DNA of 64,000 bases from CPC320 sp002684375 (GTDB lineage Bacteria > Pseudomonadota > Alphaproteobacteria > Rhodobacterales > Rhodobacteraceae), in contig CBFIHZ010000018.1 of NCBI GenBank assembly GCA_965662545.1, forward strand, positions 1 to 64,000. The letters are read 5' to 3'. The position numbers and the translations under genes are program-made. Positions 36,320-45,382 of the stretch are shown in pieces. The notes under the pieces were generated by a model, which searched no databases, was not told the origin of the DNA, and saw nothing but the letters and a program-made list of their open reading frames with translations. How positions within the stretch are numbered: position 1 is the stretch's first letter; each line of letters opens with the position of its first letter.

Positions 36320-36667
36320 ATGCGCGACCAGTCTAGAATAATCTCTACCCTAATTATGGTTCTGGCCATTGCGGTCTCCGGCGTTGGTTTGGCGCAGGTG
36401 CGCGCAATGGCGCCTGCGGTAGGCGAGGCAGTTTTATGTGTCGCAAACGGACCTGTTACGATCTATATTGATGCCAGCGGCCAGCCGACGTCGCCACCTG
36501 AGCACTGCGTGGAATGCGCGCTAGCATTGACTGCTGTGCTTCCACAGGTCACGGCGCAGTTGCACCACCACTATCATGGTTACCGCGCATTCAGAACTGA
36601 CAGCGGGCAACCCCATTCTGCGCGCGATGTGATGGGGCCTCTGGCGCGCGGACCACCGGTCGCTTGA
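36320..36667 (+). CDS. DUF2946-like exported protein with CxxC
   Basis: A 115-residue protein with an N-terminal hydrophobic segment (TLIMVLAIAVSGVGLAQV). The mature part reads AVLCVANGPVTIYIDASG and then HCVECALAL; the single Cys plus CxxC and the following histidine run (QLHHHYHGY) resemble DUF2946 proteins, which cluster with copper genes. No ribosome site is obvious and the start could be ATG 36356. It lies 47 bases before a PCuAC gene; a shared role in copper handling is inferred. Confidence 0.6.
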   Translation: MRDQSRIISTLIMVLAIAVSGVGLAQVRAMAPAVGEAVLCVANGPVTIYIDASGQPTSPPEHCVECALALTAVLPQVTAQLHHHYHGYRAFRTDSGQPHSARDVMGPLARGPPVA

Positions 36668-36714
36668 GCGTGTTCTGAGTTCTACTTCCAATAATTATCT
36701 TCTACAGGAGAGAC

Positions 36715-37182
36715 ATGATGTCCTTCAAAACTCTTTGCTTGGCAACCGCCCTGAGTGTTTGCTTTAACCTTCCTGCATCTGCGGGTGCGATTATGGTGCA
36801 AGACCCCTACGCCCGCGCGTCGGGAAAGTCTGCCACCAGCGGTGCGGCGTTTATGGTGTTGATGAACCATGGTGCGGCCGATGACCGTTTGGTGGGGGTG
36901 ACGTCCGACGCGGCCAAGAAGGTCGAGTTGCACACGCATTCCGAAGATGCCAACGGTGTGATGAAAATGCGCCATCTGGTAGAGGGCGCTGTGATCCCGG
37001 CAGGCGGGATGCACGCGTTGGAACGTGGTGGCGATCACGTGATGTTTATGGGACTTTCTGCCCCCATGACGCAGGGTGATGAGATTTCGGTGACGCTGAT
37101 GTTCGAAAATGCTGGCGCAGTTTCGATAACTGTGCCTGTCGATTTGAAGCGGGCCCCGAAAAAGCACAAAATGAAGCATTAA
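36715..37182 (+). CDS. Copper chaperone PCuAC family protein
   Basis: A 155-residue protein with a signal peptide (ATALSVCFNLPASAGA). Copper-binding pattern H(M)x10Mx21HxM is visible: VELHTHSEDANGVMKMR, GMHALERGGDHVMFMGL. A Lys/His/Met-rich tail may add copper ligands. PCuAC proteins insert Cu(I) into cytochrome oxidase in the periplasm. AGGAGA precedes the ATG. It pairs with the DUF2946-like gene upstream and ends at a strong hairpin. Confidence 0.9.
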   Translation: MMSFKTLCLATALSVCFNLPASAGAIMVQDPYARASGKSATSGAAFMVLMNHGAADDRLVGVTSDAAKKVELHTHSEDANGVMKMRHLVEGAVIPAGGMHALERGGDHVMFMGLSAPMTQGDEISVTLMFENAGAVSITVPVDLKRAPKKHKMKH

Positions 37183-37196
37183 AATACCTAGGTTTG

Positions 37197-37230
37197 GCGC
37201 TCCCAGACATTCTTGGGAGCGCGCAATTTT
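37197..37230 (+). terminator. Rho-independent terminator after the copper genes
   Basis: GCGCTCCCA (37197-37205) and TGGGAGCGC (37214-37222) form a perfect 9-bp stem with an 8-base loop; AATTTT follows. It also lies 39 bases after the stop of the convergent gene at 37261, so it may serve both strands. Confidence 0.7.
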
Positions 37231-37260
37231 CGCTGGCCGCGCTCAGGTATCATCTGCGCT

Positions 37261-38568
37261 CTAAAAAGTGAATTTGAACCCGAAATGACCACCCTGACTG
37301 GCGCCAAAGCTAAGCCTTTCACCAATTAGGCTGGTGCCTTTTGTCCAAAAAATTTGGGCGATCATAGAGATATTTTTTGTGACCTCGCGCTGGATACGGG
37401 CCTCTGCGAAACTGCCGCTTTGGGTGTTTTGTGTGAATTTTCCAGATATTTTGACGTTGTTGAAGGTCTGTTTCAATCCCAACGTGATATCTGTGCCCTG
37501 GTTCATACCGATGATATTGCGTTCAACGCCAAGGCTCCAGCGCCCCTTTGGTCCAAGCGTAAACGGCAGTTCACCTGCCATCGAAACCCCGCTTTTGTTC
37601 AGAAAAGTGGAAAACTCAGGCCAGTATAATACAGTGTTTGGGCTTCGGGTCATCACTGCAAGGCGCCCCACAATGGGCGCGATTTCAACAACCTCTTGAC
37701 TATAGTGCCGCAGGGACCTGAGGCTGCTCCAATACCCGTTGGACAGCAAAAGCGCGGCCCATTGGTATTTTCTGATTTTGTCGACCGAGGTGGTTATTCC
37801 CTGTGCTGTCAGTTGCGCTACATAATTGGATGGATCGCCGCCAATATTGGCATCAAGCATAAAATATCCCGGGGCAAAAGTTTTGTTAATGATATAATTT
37901 AATCCCCGGCTTGGGCTGACTTCACCGTCCATCATAGCCTCAAAATCCTGTTGCGCCAAAAAGCTATTGAGATTGATGCCTGCTGCGTGCCCCAGCGCCT
38001 GTGCTTTGGGGCCACTAAAGGCTTCTGGGGTAGCGCCAGTGCTATTGATGCCGACACCCCGATAAGCAAAGTCAAACGGATGCTTTGCCCCAAAGGCCAT
38101 GCGCAGCAAGTTCTGGAGATAGGCGTCGTTTTGGGTTGGGCCAAGACCGTCATTGTTTGGCGAGCGGCCGATCATAATCCCGCTTGTCCCGAACCTGTGT
38201 CCCATTTCGGCATGGGCGTATTCATGCAACACATAGGCATTGGCGTATTGCAGGCGAAAACTGGTTAAGACCTGTGCAAACAGCGCCAGCCTGCGCAGTG
38301 TTGGTGTGCTATTTCGTGTCGTACAGGCCGTCAGTTTGCGGGTTATTTCTGTCAACGACGTGATGTTTTCACCGTGGTGCGCCGAGACGAAACTTTGCCC
38401 TTTATTGTCAAAATTCAGCATGGCGGGGGAAAACGTTAGCGATACGCTTGGGGCGCTGCAATGGCCCTGTGCGTTGAGTGCCGAGGCCAGACCAAACCAG
38501 ATTGTAATGAATAGCCAAAAATGTCTCAAAATAAACTCCAGATTAAATGAAATTATTTTATTGCTCAC
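37261..38568 (-). CDS. Unrecognised exported protein with HEYAH motif and outer-membrane-like C-terminus
   Basis: A 435-residue protein I cannot assign to a family. It has a long signal sequence (hydrophobic residues about 14-32, ending ALNAQG). Residues 113-124 read VLHEYAHAEMGH: H115-E-x-x-H119 is the zinc-peptidase signature with a further His124. The last ~100 residues alternate polar and hydrophobic positions like transmembrane beta strands (WSLGVERNIIGMN, ITLGLKQTFNNVKISGKF, EARIQREVTKNISMIAQIFW) and the protein ends in phenylalanine (GFKFTF), as BAM-assembled outer membrane proteins do. A surface or periplasmic metalloprotease attached to a small barrel is possible but unproven. It stands alone. 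Confidence 0.6.
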   Translation of the reverse strand: MSNKIISFNLEFILRHFWLFITIWFGLASALNAQGHCSAPSVSLTFSPAMLNFDNKGQSFVSAHHGENITSLTEITRKLTACTTRNSTPTLRRLALFAQVLTSFRLQYANAYVLHEYAHAEMGHRFGTSGIMIGRSPNNDGLGPTQNDAYLQNLLRMAFGAKHPFDFAYRGVGINSTGATPEAFSGPKAQALGHAAGINLNSFLAQQDFEAMMDGEVSPSRGLNYIINKTFAPGYFMLDANIGGDPSNYVAQLTAQGITTSVDKIRKYQWAALLLSNGYWSSLRSLRHYSQEVVEIAPIVGRLAVMTRSPNTVLYWPEFSTFLNKSGVSMAGELPFTLGPKGRWSLGVERNIIGMNQGTDITLGLKQTFNNVKISGKFTQNTQSGSFAEARIQREVTKNISMIAQIFWTKGTSLIGERLSFGASQGGHFGFKFTF

Positions 38569-38715
38569 TGCAGCAGGCTAAAAAATTGTTTTAAAATATG
38601 TTTTTAACGTGGGCTCAAAAGCCGAGCCAAGGCCTCCTATAGTAAGCGATTGCCAGAGCGTAAAATTCTCGTCTGGCAAGATAGTCTTGGCCGTCCCAAG
38701 GGGAAAGACTTATAA

Positions 38716-40515
38716 TTATCCGTCCATTTTCAATGCCGAAATAAAGGCTTCCTGAGGGATGTCGACCTTGCCGAACTGCCGCATCTTTTTCTTACCGGCT
38801 TTTTGTTTTTCCAACAATTTTTTCTTACGACTGACATCTCCGCCATAGCATTTGGCAGTGACGTCTTTGCGCATGGCCGACAGCGTTTCGCGGGCAATCA
38901 CTTTACCGCCAATCGCCGCTTGGATCGGAATTTTGAACATATGGCGTGGAATGAGATCTTTGAGTTTTTCTACCATGGCCCGGCCCCGGGTTTCGGCCCG
39001 ATCGCGATGTACCATGGTCGACAGCGCATCTACCGCCTCATCATTGACCAGCACAGACATTTTTACCAGATTGTCTTGCCGGTACTCTGTCATTTGATAA
39101 TCAAACGAGGCATAGCCTTTGGTGACCGACTTCAAGCGGTCGTAGAAATCAAAGACCACTTCGTTGAGTGGCAAATCATATACCACCATGGCTCGGCTGC
39201 CTGCATAAGTCAGGTCTAATTGAATGCCGCGTCGATCCTGACACAGTTTCAAAACATCACCGAGATATTCGTCAGGTACCAGAATTGTGGCCTTGATGCG
39301 CGGCTCTTCGAGATGGTCCACATGGGTCAGGTCGGGCATATCGGCCGGATTATGTAGTGGAATCATCGTCCCGTCGCGCAGGAAAACATGATAAATGACC
39401 GAGGGTGCAGTGGTTATCAGCTCAATATTATATTCTCTTTCGATGCGATCACGGATCACCTCAAGGTGTAACAATCCCAAAAACCCGCAGCGAAACCCAA
39501 ACCCAAGTGCCGCTGACGTCTCCATCTCAGAGCTAAAAGATGCATCATTCAACGACAGTTTGTCTATGGCTTCCCGCAGGTCTTCAAACTCGGAATTATC
39601 CACTGGGAACAGCCCGCAGAACACCACTGGCTGACTTGGTTTGAACCCTGGCAGCGCCTGATCGGTGCCCTTTTTTTCATGGGTGATTGTGTCGCCAACG
39701 CTTGTATCACGTACCTGTTTGATTGAGGCGGTCAGAAAGCCGATCTCGCCAGGGCCTAATTCGTCGATCATTTGCATCTCGGGGCGGAATACACCGATCC
39801 TGTCGACGTGATGCACTGAACCGTTGGACAGCATTTTGATCCGTTCGCCCTTTTTGAGCACTCCGTCCATGATCCGAACCAAGACAATGACGCCGAGATA
39901 GGCGTCATACCAACTGTCCACCAGCATCGCCTTGAGCGGGGCATCGCGCGTTCCTTTTGGCGCAGGCAGTTCTTTGACGATGGCTTCTAATGTTTCTTTG
40001 ATGCCAACGCCGGTTTTGGCGCTGACCTGAATGGCCCCTGACGCATCGATACCAATCACATCTTCGATTTGTTCGGCGACGCGATCACAATCGCTGGCTG
40101 GCAGGTCAATTTTGTTCAGGATTGGCACGATGTCATGATCGGCCTCGATCGCCTGATAGACATTGGCAAGCGTTTGCGCCTCGACACCCTGCGAACTGTC
40201 GACGACCAAAAGTGAGCCTTCGACTGCACGCATTGAGCGCGAGACCTCATAGGCGAAATCCACATGGCCAGGGGTATCGATAAGATTGAGAACATAGTCT
40301 TTGCCGTCCTCGGCGGTGTAATCGATCCGCACGGTATTGGCTTTGATGGTGATACCGCGCTCGCGCTCGATATCCATCGCATCCAGCAGCTGCTCTTTCA
40401 TATCCCGGTCTTGCACGGTGCCGGTGGATTGGATCAACCGGTCGGCCAAGGTGGATTTTCCATGGTCGATGTGGGCGACGATCGAGAAATTTCGGATTTT
40501 TGAAAGCTGTGTCAT
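38716..40515 (-). CDS. lepA: Elongation factor 4 (LepA)
   Basis: A 599-residue translational GTPase. AHIDHGKSTLADRL (P-loop), RERGITIKA (switch I), DTPGHVDF (switch II) and NKIDLP (guanine specificity), followed by the EF4-specific C-terminal domain (AIGGKVIARETLSAMRKDVTAKCYGGD) and the lysine-rich end. It acts on ribosomes, in initiation or back-translocation. The hairpin-like TTGCCAGA/TCTGGCAA at 38650-38679 lies downstream but lacks a T run. Confidence 0.97.
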   Translation of the reverse strand: MTQLSKIRNFSIVAHIDHGKSTLADRLIQSTGTVQDRDMKEQLLDAMDIERERGITIKANTVRIDYTAEDGKDYVLNLIDTPGHVDFAYEVSRSMRAVEGSLLVVDSSQGVEAQTLANVYQAIEADHDIVPILNKIDLPASDCDRVAEQIEDVIGIDASGAIQVSAKTGVGIKETLEAIVKELPAPKGTRDAPLKAMLVDSWYDAYLGVIVLVRIMDGVLKKGERIKMLSNGSVHHVDRIGVFRPEMQMIDELGPGEIGFLTASIKQVRDTSVGDTITHEKKGTDQALPGFKPSQPVVFCGLFPVDNSEFEDLREAIDKLSLNDASFSSEMETSAALGFGFRCGFLGLLHLEVIRDRIEREYNIELITTAPSVIYHVFLRDGTMIPLHNPADMPDLTHVDHLEEPRIKATILVPDEYLGDVLKLCQDRRGIQLDLTYAGSRAMVVYDLPLNEVVFDFYDRLKSVTKGYASFDYQMTEYRQDNLVKMSVLVNDEAVDALSTMVHRDRAETRGRAMVEKLKDLIPRHMFKIPIQAAIGGKVIARETLSAMRKDVTAKCYGGDVSRKKKLLEKQKAGKKKMRQFGKVDIPQEAFISALKMDG

Positions 40516-40675
40516 GATAGGGATATGATTTGGTTTTCGGGATTGGTCAAGGCTCGAAGATCACGCGATCTTATTTGCTGTGAAATCGAACTGGGGTTTG
40601 CGTGAAATTCATGCGATCAAGGTGGGGCATGTCTATCTCATCGCAGAAAAATTCTGCAATGATCCGCTGCAGCTC

Positions 40676-41440
40676 TTAGGTGAATGACATCGTCAGAAAT
40701 GCCCTGACAGACGCTTCAAACTCGCGGGGCGCCTCTGCGTGCAGCCAGTGCCCGGTATTGGGGATTTTGGCGAACTTGGCGTTGGGAAATAACCGCTTAA
40801 TGTTCGCGCGGGTGGTCTGGGTAACATAGTTCGATTCCGCACCCGATAGAAATAATGTCTGGTTGGAAAATATTGTATCAAATTCCGGAAATCCTAAAAT
40901 TGCTGGCATGTCACGCTCGAGCGCATCAAGGTTAAGGCGCCATCTGCCGCTTGCAAAATCCAGCGACTGGGCGAAAAAGCTTTGCAAGGTCGGATCGTCG
41001 ATATGTTGGGCCAATTGTGCTGTGACGTCCGACCGTTTTTTGACCTGTGATAAATCCACAGCGCGCATGGTCTTGATGTGTTGGCTTTGGTCGTGCTCAT
41101 AGGCAACAGGGGCGATATCTGCGACGATCAAGCGACCCACCAATTCTGGGCGGGTCAGCGCCAGTGTCATCGCCGCTTTACCGCCCATTGAATGACCAAG
41201 CACATCCATGGGCGTGCCGTGGCTGGTGATCACTTCGGCCAGATCGCTGGCCATATCTGTGTACCTATGGCGGTCGCTCCAGGGGCTTTGGCCGTGGTTG
41301 CGCAGGTCGACCGCAACCACCTGCCGCATGTCAGACAGACGCTTTGCGATCACGCCCCAGTTGCGTGCAGAGCCAAATAAACCATGCACGATTAACAGCG
41401 GCTTGTTGTCTGCCGACCCATGGATAACCTTATGCAGCAT
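40676..41440 (-). CDS. Alpha/beta hydrolase (YbfF-like esterase)
   Basis: Start at ATG 41440 (MLHKVIHGSADNKP), with GGAG five bases before it; the longer frame overlaps glyA. A 254-residue hydrolase with oxyanion segment VHGLFGSARNW, nucleophile GHSMGG and catalytic His in NTGHWLHAE. Likely a small cytosolic carboxylesterase; the substrate is unknown. It follows glyA by 32 bases and is probably in its operon. Confidence 0.87.
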   Translation of the reverse strand: MLHKVIHGSADNKPLLIVHGLFGSARNWGVIAKRLSDMRQVVAVDLRNHGQSPWSDRHRYTDMASDLAEVITSHGTPMDVLGHSMGGKAAMTLALTRPELVGRLIVADIAPVAYEHDQSQHIKTMRAVDLSQVKKRSDVTAQLAQHIDDPTLQSFFAQSLDFASGRWRLNLDALERDMPAILGFPEFDTIFSNQTLFLSGAESNYVTQTTRANIKRLFPNAKFAKIPNTGHWLHAEAPREFEASVRAFLTMSFT

Positions 41441-41472
41441 GGCGGCTCCGGATTCTGCGGATCGGCTGTCTT

Positions 41473-42768
41473 CTAGAGGTTTGGATAAATTGGAAAGCGG
41501 GCGCACAAGGCCTTGACGTCCGCCTTGACTTTATTTTCCACCGCGGCGTTACCATCTTCGCCATTTGCGGCCAAACCGTCCACAACCTCGATAATCCAGT
41601 CGGCAATCTGACGAAATTCCTTCTCGCCAAAGCCCCGGGTGGTGCCGGCGGGAGATCCCAAACGGATGCCACTGGTGACCATTGGTTTTTCGGGATCAAA
41701 CGGCACGCCGTTTTTGTTGCAGGTGATATGCGCGCGCTGCAGCGCTTTTTCTGTAGCGTTGCCCTTTACGCTTTTGGGCCTTAGGTCAACCAGAACAACA
41801 TGCGTATCGGTGCCGTGGGTCACAGTGTCGAGCCCGCCTTTGATCAATTGATCGCTCAGGGCTTGGGCGTTTGTGATCACGTCGCTGATGTACGTTTTGA
41901 ACTCTGGTCGCTGCGCCTCGCCAAACGCAACGGCTTTGGCGGCAATCACATGCATTAGTGGCCCGCCTTGAATGCCGGGAAAGATCGCACTGTTGAACTT
42001 TTTGGCCAGCGCCGCGTCGTTGGTCAGAATCATCCCGCCGCGGGGGCCGCGGAGCGTTTTATGAGTGGTGGTGGTAGCGACATGCGCATGGGGGAATGGA
42101 CTTGGGTGGGCACCGGCCGCGACCAGACCGGCGAAATGGGCCATATCAACATGCAAATAGGCGCCTACACTGTCAGCTATTTCGCGCATTTTGGCAAAAT
42201 CAATTTGACGTGGCACGGCTGAGCCCCCGGCAATAAGCAACTTCGGTTGATGCTCTTTTGCCAGTGCTGCGACTTCGTCATAATCAATCATGTTGTCTTC
42301 GCGGCGCACCCCGTACTGCACTGCATTGAACCATTTGCCCGACTGGTTCGGGGCCGCACCATGGGTCAGGTGCCCACCAGCATCAAGGCTCATCCCGAGA
42401 ATGGTGTCGCCAGGCTGCAGCAGTGCCGTAAACACGCCCTGATTGGCTTGACTGCCCGAATTGGGCTGCACGTTGGCAAATTCGCATTCAAACAGTTGAC
42501 AGGCGCGTTCAATCGCCAGCGTTTCGGCCACATCGACGAATTGGCATCCGCCATAATAGCGCCGGCCGACATAGCCTTCGGCGTATTTGTTGGTCATCAC
42601 ACAGCCTTGAGCCTCCATGACGGCGACTGAGGCGATATTTTCGGAGGCGATCAATTCAATTTCTTCGCGCTGACGTCCCAGCTCACCGGTGACCGAGCCG
42701 AAGACATCGGGGTCACTGTCCTGCAGTGATTGGGTGAAAAATCCGGGCGCGTGAGAGGCGGTTTCCAT
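41473..42768 (-). CDS. glyA: Serine hydroxymethyltransferase
   Basis: A 431-residue PLP enzyme. The PLP lysine lies in VATTTTHKTLRGPRGG; other signatures are EGYVGRRYYGGCQFVD and QPNSGSQANQ. It interconverts serine and glycine with tetrahydrofolate, linking to the glycine cleavage genes elsewhere in the window. AGGAGA lies eight bases upstream of ATG 42768. Divergent from nadK. Confidence 0.97.
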   Translation of the reverse strand: METASHAPGFFTQSLQDSDPDVFGSVTGELGRQREEIELIASENIASVAVMEAQGCVMTNKYAEGYVGRRYYGGCQFVDVAETLAIERACQLFECEFANVQPNSGSQANQGVFTALLQPGDTILGMSLDAGGHLTHGAAPNQSGKWFNAVQYGVRREDNMIDYDEVAALAKEHQPKLLIAGGSAVPRQIDFAKMREIADSVGAYLHVDMAHFAGLVAAGAHPSPFPHAHVATTTTHKTLRGPRGGMILTNDAALAKKFNSAIFPGIQGGPLMHVIAAKAVAFGEAQRPEFKTYISDVITNAQALSDQLIKGGLDTVTHGTDTHVVLVDLRPKSVKGNATEKALQRAHITCNKNGVPFDPEKPMVTSGIRLGSPAGTTRGFGEKEFRQIADWIIEVVDGLAANGEDGNAAVENKVKADVKALCARFPIYPNL

Positions 42769-42962
42769 GGCTGTTGTCTCCTACTATTGCGAGTCTAGGC
42801 ATTTCTGGACCTGAGTTAGGTGTCTTTGGCGTAAAGGAAAGGCAGGGCTGTGAAAACATCTGAATGCGACCCTGTGCTGAATAGGCGCGGCAACACTGGT
42901 AATTTTCTAACGGCTGTGCTTGAGTTATTTTGCCGAGACATGCAGATAGGGATCGCTGGCAC

Positions 42963-43724
42963 ATGGATTTGAAGATTGCCTTTTCGGCAAGCGAGGCCGA
43001 GGCCGCACAGCGCGCGCGGGCCGCACTCACCGAGCTGCATGGCGACTGCGATGAGGCGGCAGCAGACGTGATTGTTGCCCTCGGTGGTGATGGATTCATG
43101 TTGCAGACCTTGCAGCGCACACAAGCGCTGGGGCTTGCCGTTTATGGTATGAATCGAGGAACAATTGGGTTTTTGATGAATGAATTTTCGGTCGAGACGC
43201 TGCCCCAGCGTCTGGCGCTGGCGGAACAGACCGTAATCAATCCCTTGGCGATGCAAGCCACAGACGTGACCGGGAAAACGCATTTTTCGCTGGCAATCAA
43301 CGAAGTATCGCTGCTTCGTGCGGGCCCACAAGCAGCCAAATTGCGTATCTCCGTTGACGGGCGGGCAAGGCTTGACGAGTTGGTGTGCGATGGTGCGCTG
43401 CTGGCCACACCGGCGGGCTCAACGGCCTATAATTATTCTGCACATGGTCCAATCTTGCCAATTGGGTCCGATGTCTTGGCGCTCACCGCGATGGCAGCCT
43501 ATCGCCCCCGTCGCTGGCGCGGTGCTTTATTACCAAAATGTGCAAGAGTTGGATTTGATGTTTTGGAACCTGAACGCCGCCCGGTGATGGCTTATGCCGA
43601 TTCCCTGGCGGTTGAAAATGTGGTGTCGGTGCAAATTTCCTCGGATACGCAGGTTAGCCATAAAATACTGTTTGACCCCGGTCATGGTTTGGAAGAGCGT
43701 TTGCTGCGTGAGCAGTTCGTCTAG
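42963..43724 (+). CDS. nadK: NAD kinase
   Basis: Start at ATG 42963 (MDLKIAFSASEAEAAQ), 253 residues. The GGDG motif (VALGGDGFMLQTL) and the second block TPAGSTAYNYSAHGPILP are intact. Phosphorylates NAD to NADP using ATP in the cytosol. AGGGA is 11 bases before the ATG. It converges on the amidase gene. Confidence 0.95.
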   Translation: MDLKIAFSASEAEAAQRARAALTELHGDCDEAAADVIVALGGDGFMLQTLQRTQALGLAVYGMNRGTIGFLMNEFSVETLPQRLALAEQTVINPLAMQATDVTGKTHFSLAINEVSLLRAGPQAAKLRISVDGRARLDELVCDGALLATPAGSTAYNYSAHGPILPIGSDVLALTAMAAYRPRRWRGALLPKCARVGFDVLEPERRPVMAYADSLAVENVVSVQISSDTQVSHKILFDPGHGLEERLLREQFV

Positions 43725-43770
43725 TGTTCGCAATAAAGGCAAGCTGCTATTGCAATTAGATTTTATCGGA

Positions 43771-45201
43771 TCAAGAGCGCTGCTCCCAAAGACTTTCGCA
43801 CAGGCGCCCCAAACGGGCCTCAATGGCAATCATCGCGTCAACGATTAGATCTTCGCGCCAGCGCCGCCCTATCAGCTGCACGTTGATCGGCTGAGCACCC
43901 TGTGGCAGCGCGGCGAGATGCGTTGGCAGACATCCTGCGGGCAGGCCGGTGAAATTCATCGAAAAAGACCACAGCGCCGAGCCCAGTGCCTCCCTGACGC
44001 CTTCGGGGCCTTCGGCGTCGCGGTTGGGAGTGAAAAAAGGCTGCAGCATAAAAGGGCAGAGCACCAAGGGATATTCATTTAAAAACAATGCCCATTCTCG
44101 CGCGTAAAAGCTGCGCTTGGCCATCGCGTCGAGTAGGGAGCGGCCCTGAAAGGGCGGGAATTGGCGGAAATATTCTTCAAATATTGCGTTGATTGTCTCG
44201 GACCCATGGGTGCGAATGTCGGGACCAAGCAGTTCTGACACTTCGCCAAGTAAAGCGCGATACCCGCATTCGGCGGTTTCCTGCGCCAGTGGCGGGGTCA
44301 TTTCCTCGATGTCATATCCGGCATCGCTGAGGGCATCGGCAGCCAGATCAATTGCCTTAGAGACCTCGGGGTGCAGGTCGAACCCAAAGCAGGCTTTGCT
44401 GACTGCCACGCGGACAGGCCCGTTGATCTCATCGCCTTTATAGGGCAGGGGCACGTGAAAGGGGTCGCGAATATCGGGTGCGATGAGAGCGGGCATAGAC
44501 AGCTGCAGATCGGCCGCAGAGCGGGTTATCAGGCCCTGTACCGACATCGCCTGCGCCAGCATGCCGCGTTCGGCTTTTTGGCTGGGATTATAGGCAGGCA
44601 CGCGTCCGAGGCCCGGTTTAACCGTCACGGCGCCCGTGGCTGCGGCGGGAAAGCGCAGAGAGCCGCCAATATCATTGCCATGGGCCAAAGCACCGCAGCC
44701 TGACATCACCGCCGATGCGGCGCCGCCTGAGGATCCACCTGGTGATACATGCCTTCCCCAAGGGTTGTGGGTCCGCCCGTGTAGCGGATTGTCGGTATCG
44801 GCGCGAAACGAAAATTCTGGCGTGTTGGTGCGCCCGATCACCACTGCGCCTGCTCTGGTGAGGTTGCGCACCAGCGGCGCGTCTTGGTGGGCAATATTGT
44901 CTTTTAGCGCCACCACCCCGTTCGAGGTGGCATGCCCGGCTTGATCCACGTTGATCTTAATTGTAACCGCCACCCCGTGCAGCGGACCGCAAGGCTGCCC
45001 CGCGCTGCGCTGCCGGTCCATGTCTGCGGCGCGCTCAATAGCGACGTCTCCAAGATCCTCCACCACGGCGTTGAGCTCTGGGTTGACCTGACGCATGCGG
45101 CTCACCGCGGCCACTGTTGCGGCTTCAGCGCTGATGTCGCCATTTTGCGTGGCGGCGGCGATCTCACAGGCGCTGTATTGCCAAAGGGGAGTGTCTGTCA
45201 T
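43771..45201 (-). CDS. Amidase signature family protein
   Basis: A 476-residue amidase with the Ser-cisSer-Lys triad: Lys in VAVTIKINVD, the glycine/serine stretch SPGGSSGGAASAV, and the nucleophilic Ser in GNDIGGSLRFPAA. It resembles GatA-like amidases but stands without gatB or gatC, so it is more likely a catabolic amidase. The substrate is unknown. Confidence 0.9.
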   Translation of the reverse strand: MTDTPLWQYSACEIAAATQNGDISAEAATVAAVSRMRQVNPELNAVVEDLGDVAIERAADMDRQRSAGQPCGPLHGVAVTIKINVDQAGHATSNGVVALKDNIAHQDAPLVRNLTRAGAVVIGRTNTPEFSFRADTDNPLHGRTHNPWGRHVSPGGSSGGAASAVMSGCGALAHGNDIGGSLRFPAAATGAVTVKPGLGRVPAYNPSQKAERGMLAQAMSVQGLITRSAADLQLSMPALIAPDIRDPFHVPLPYKGDEINGPVRVAVSKACFGFDLHPEVSKAIDLAADALSDAGYDIEEMTPPLAQETAECGYRALLGEVSELLGPDIRTHGSETINAIFEEYFRQFPPFQGRSLLDAMAKRSFYAREWALFLNEYPLVLCPFMLQPFFTPNRDAEGPEGVREALGSALWSFSMNFTGLPAGCLPTHLAALPQGAQPINVQLIGRRWREDLIVDAMIAIEARLGRLCESLWEQRS

Positions 45202-45382
45202 TCGGGCCTCTCTTTGTTAGAACGCTAGCGGCCTGCGCGTCGCTTGCAAAGATAAATTTTTATCAATAATTGCCCCCACATCAGCGTTCGCTCCTAAGCG
45301 TCTGTCGGGGCGGGGTGAAAAAACAACATCACTGCCCGATTTTCGACGCCAAGACGTCCACGAATCGCGTAGGTTCGTTGCT

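Noticed and set aside
38650..38679. Hairpin downstream of lepA as terminator
   Set aside because: The 8-bp stem has a 14-base loop and no T run on either strand.
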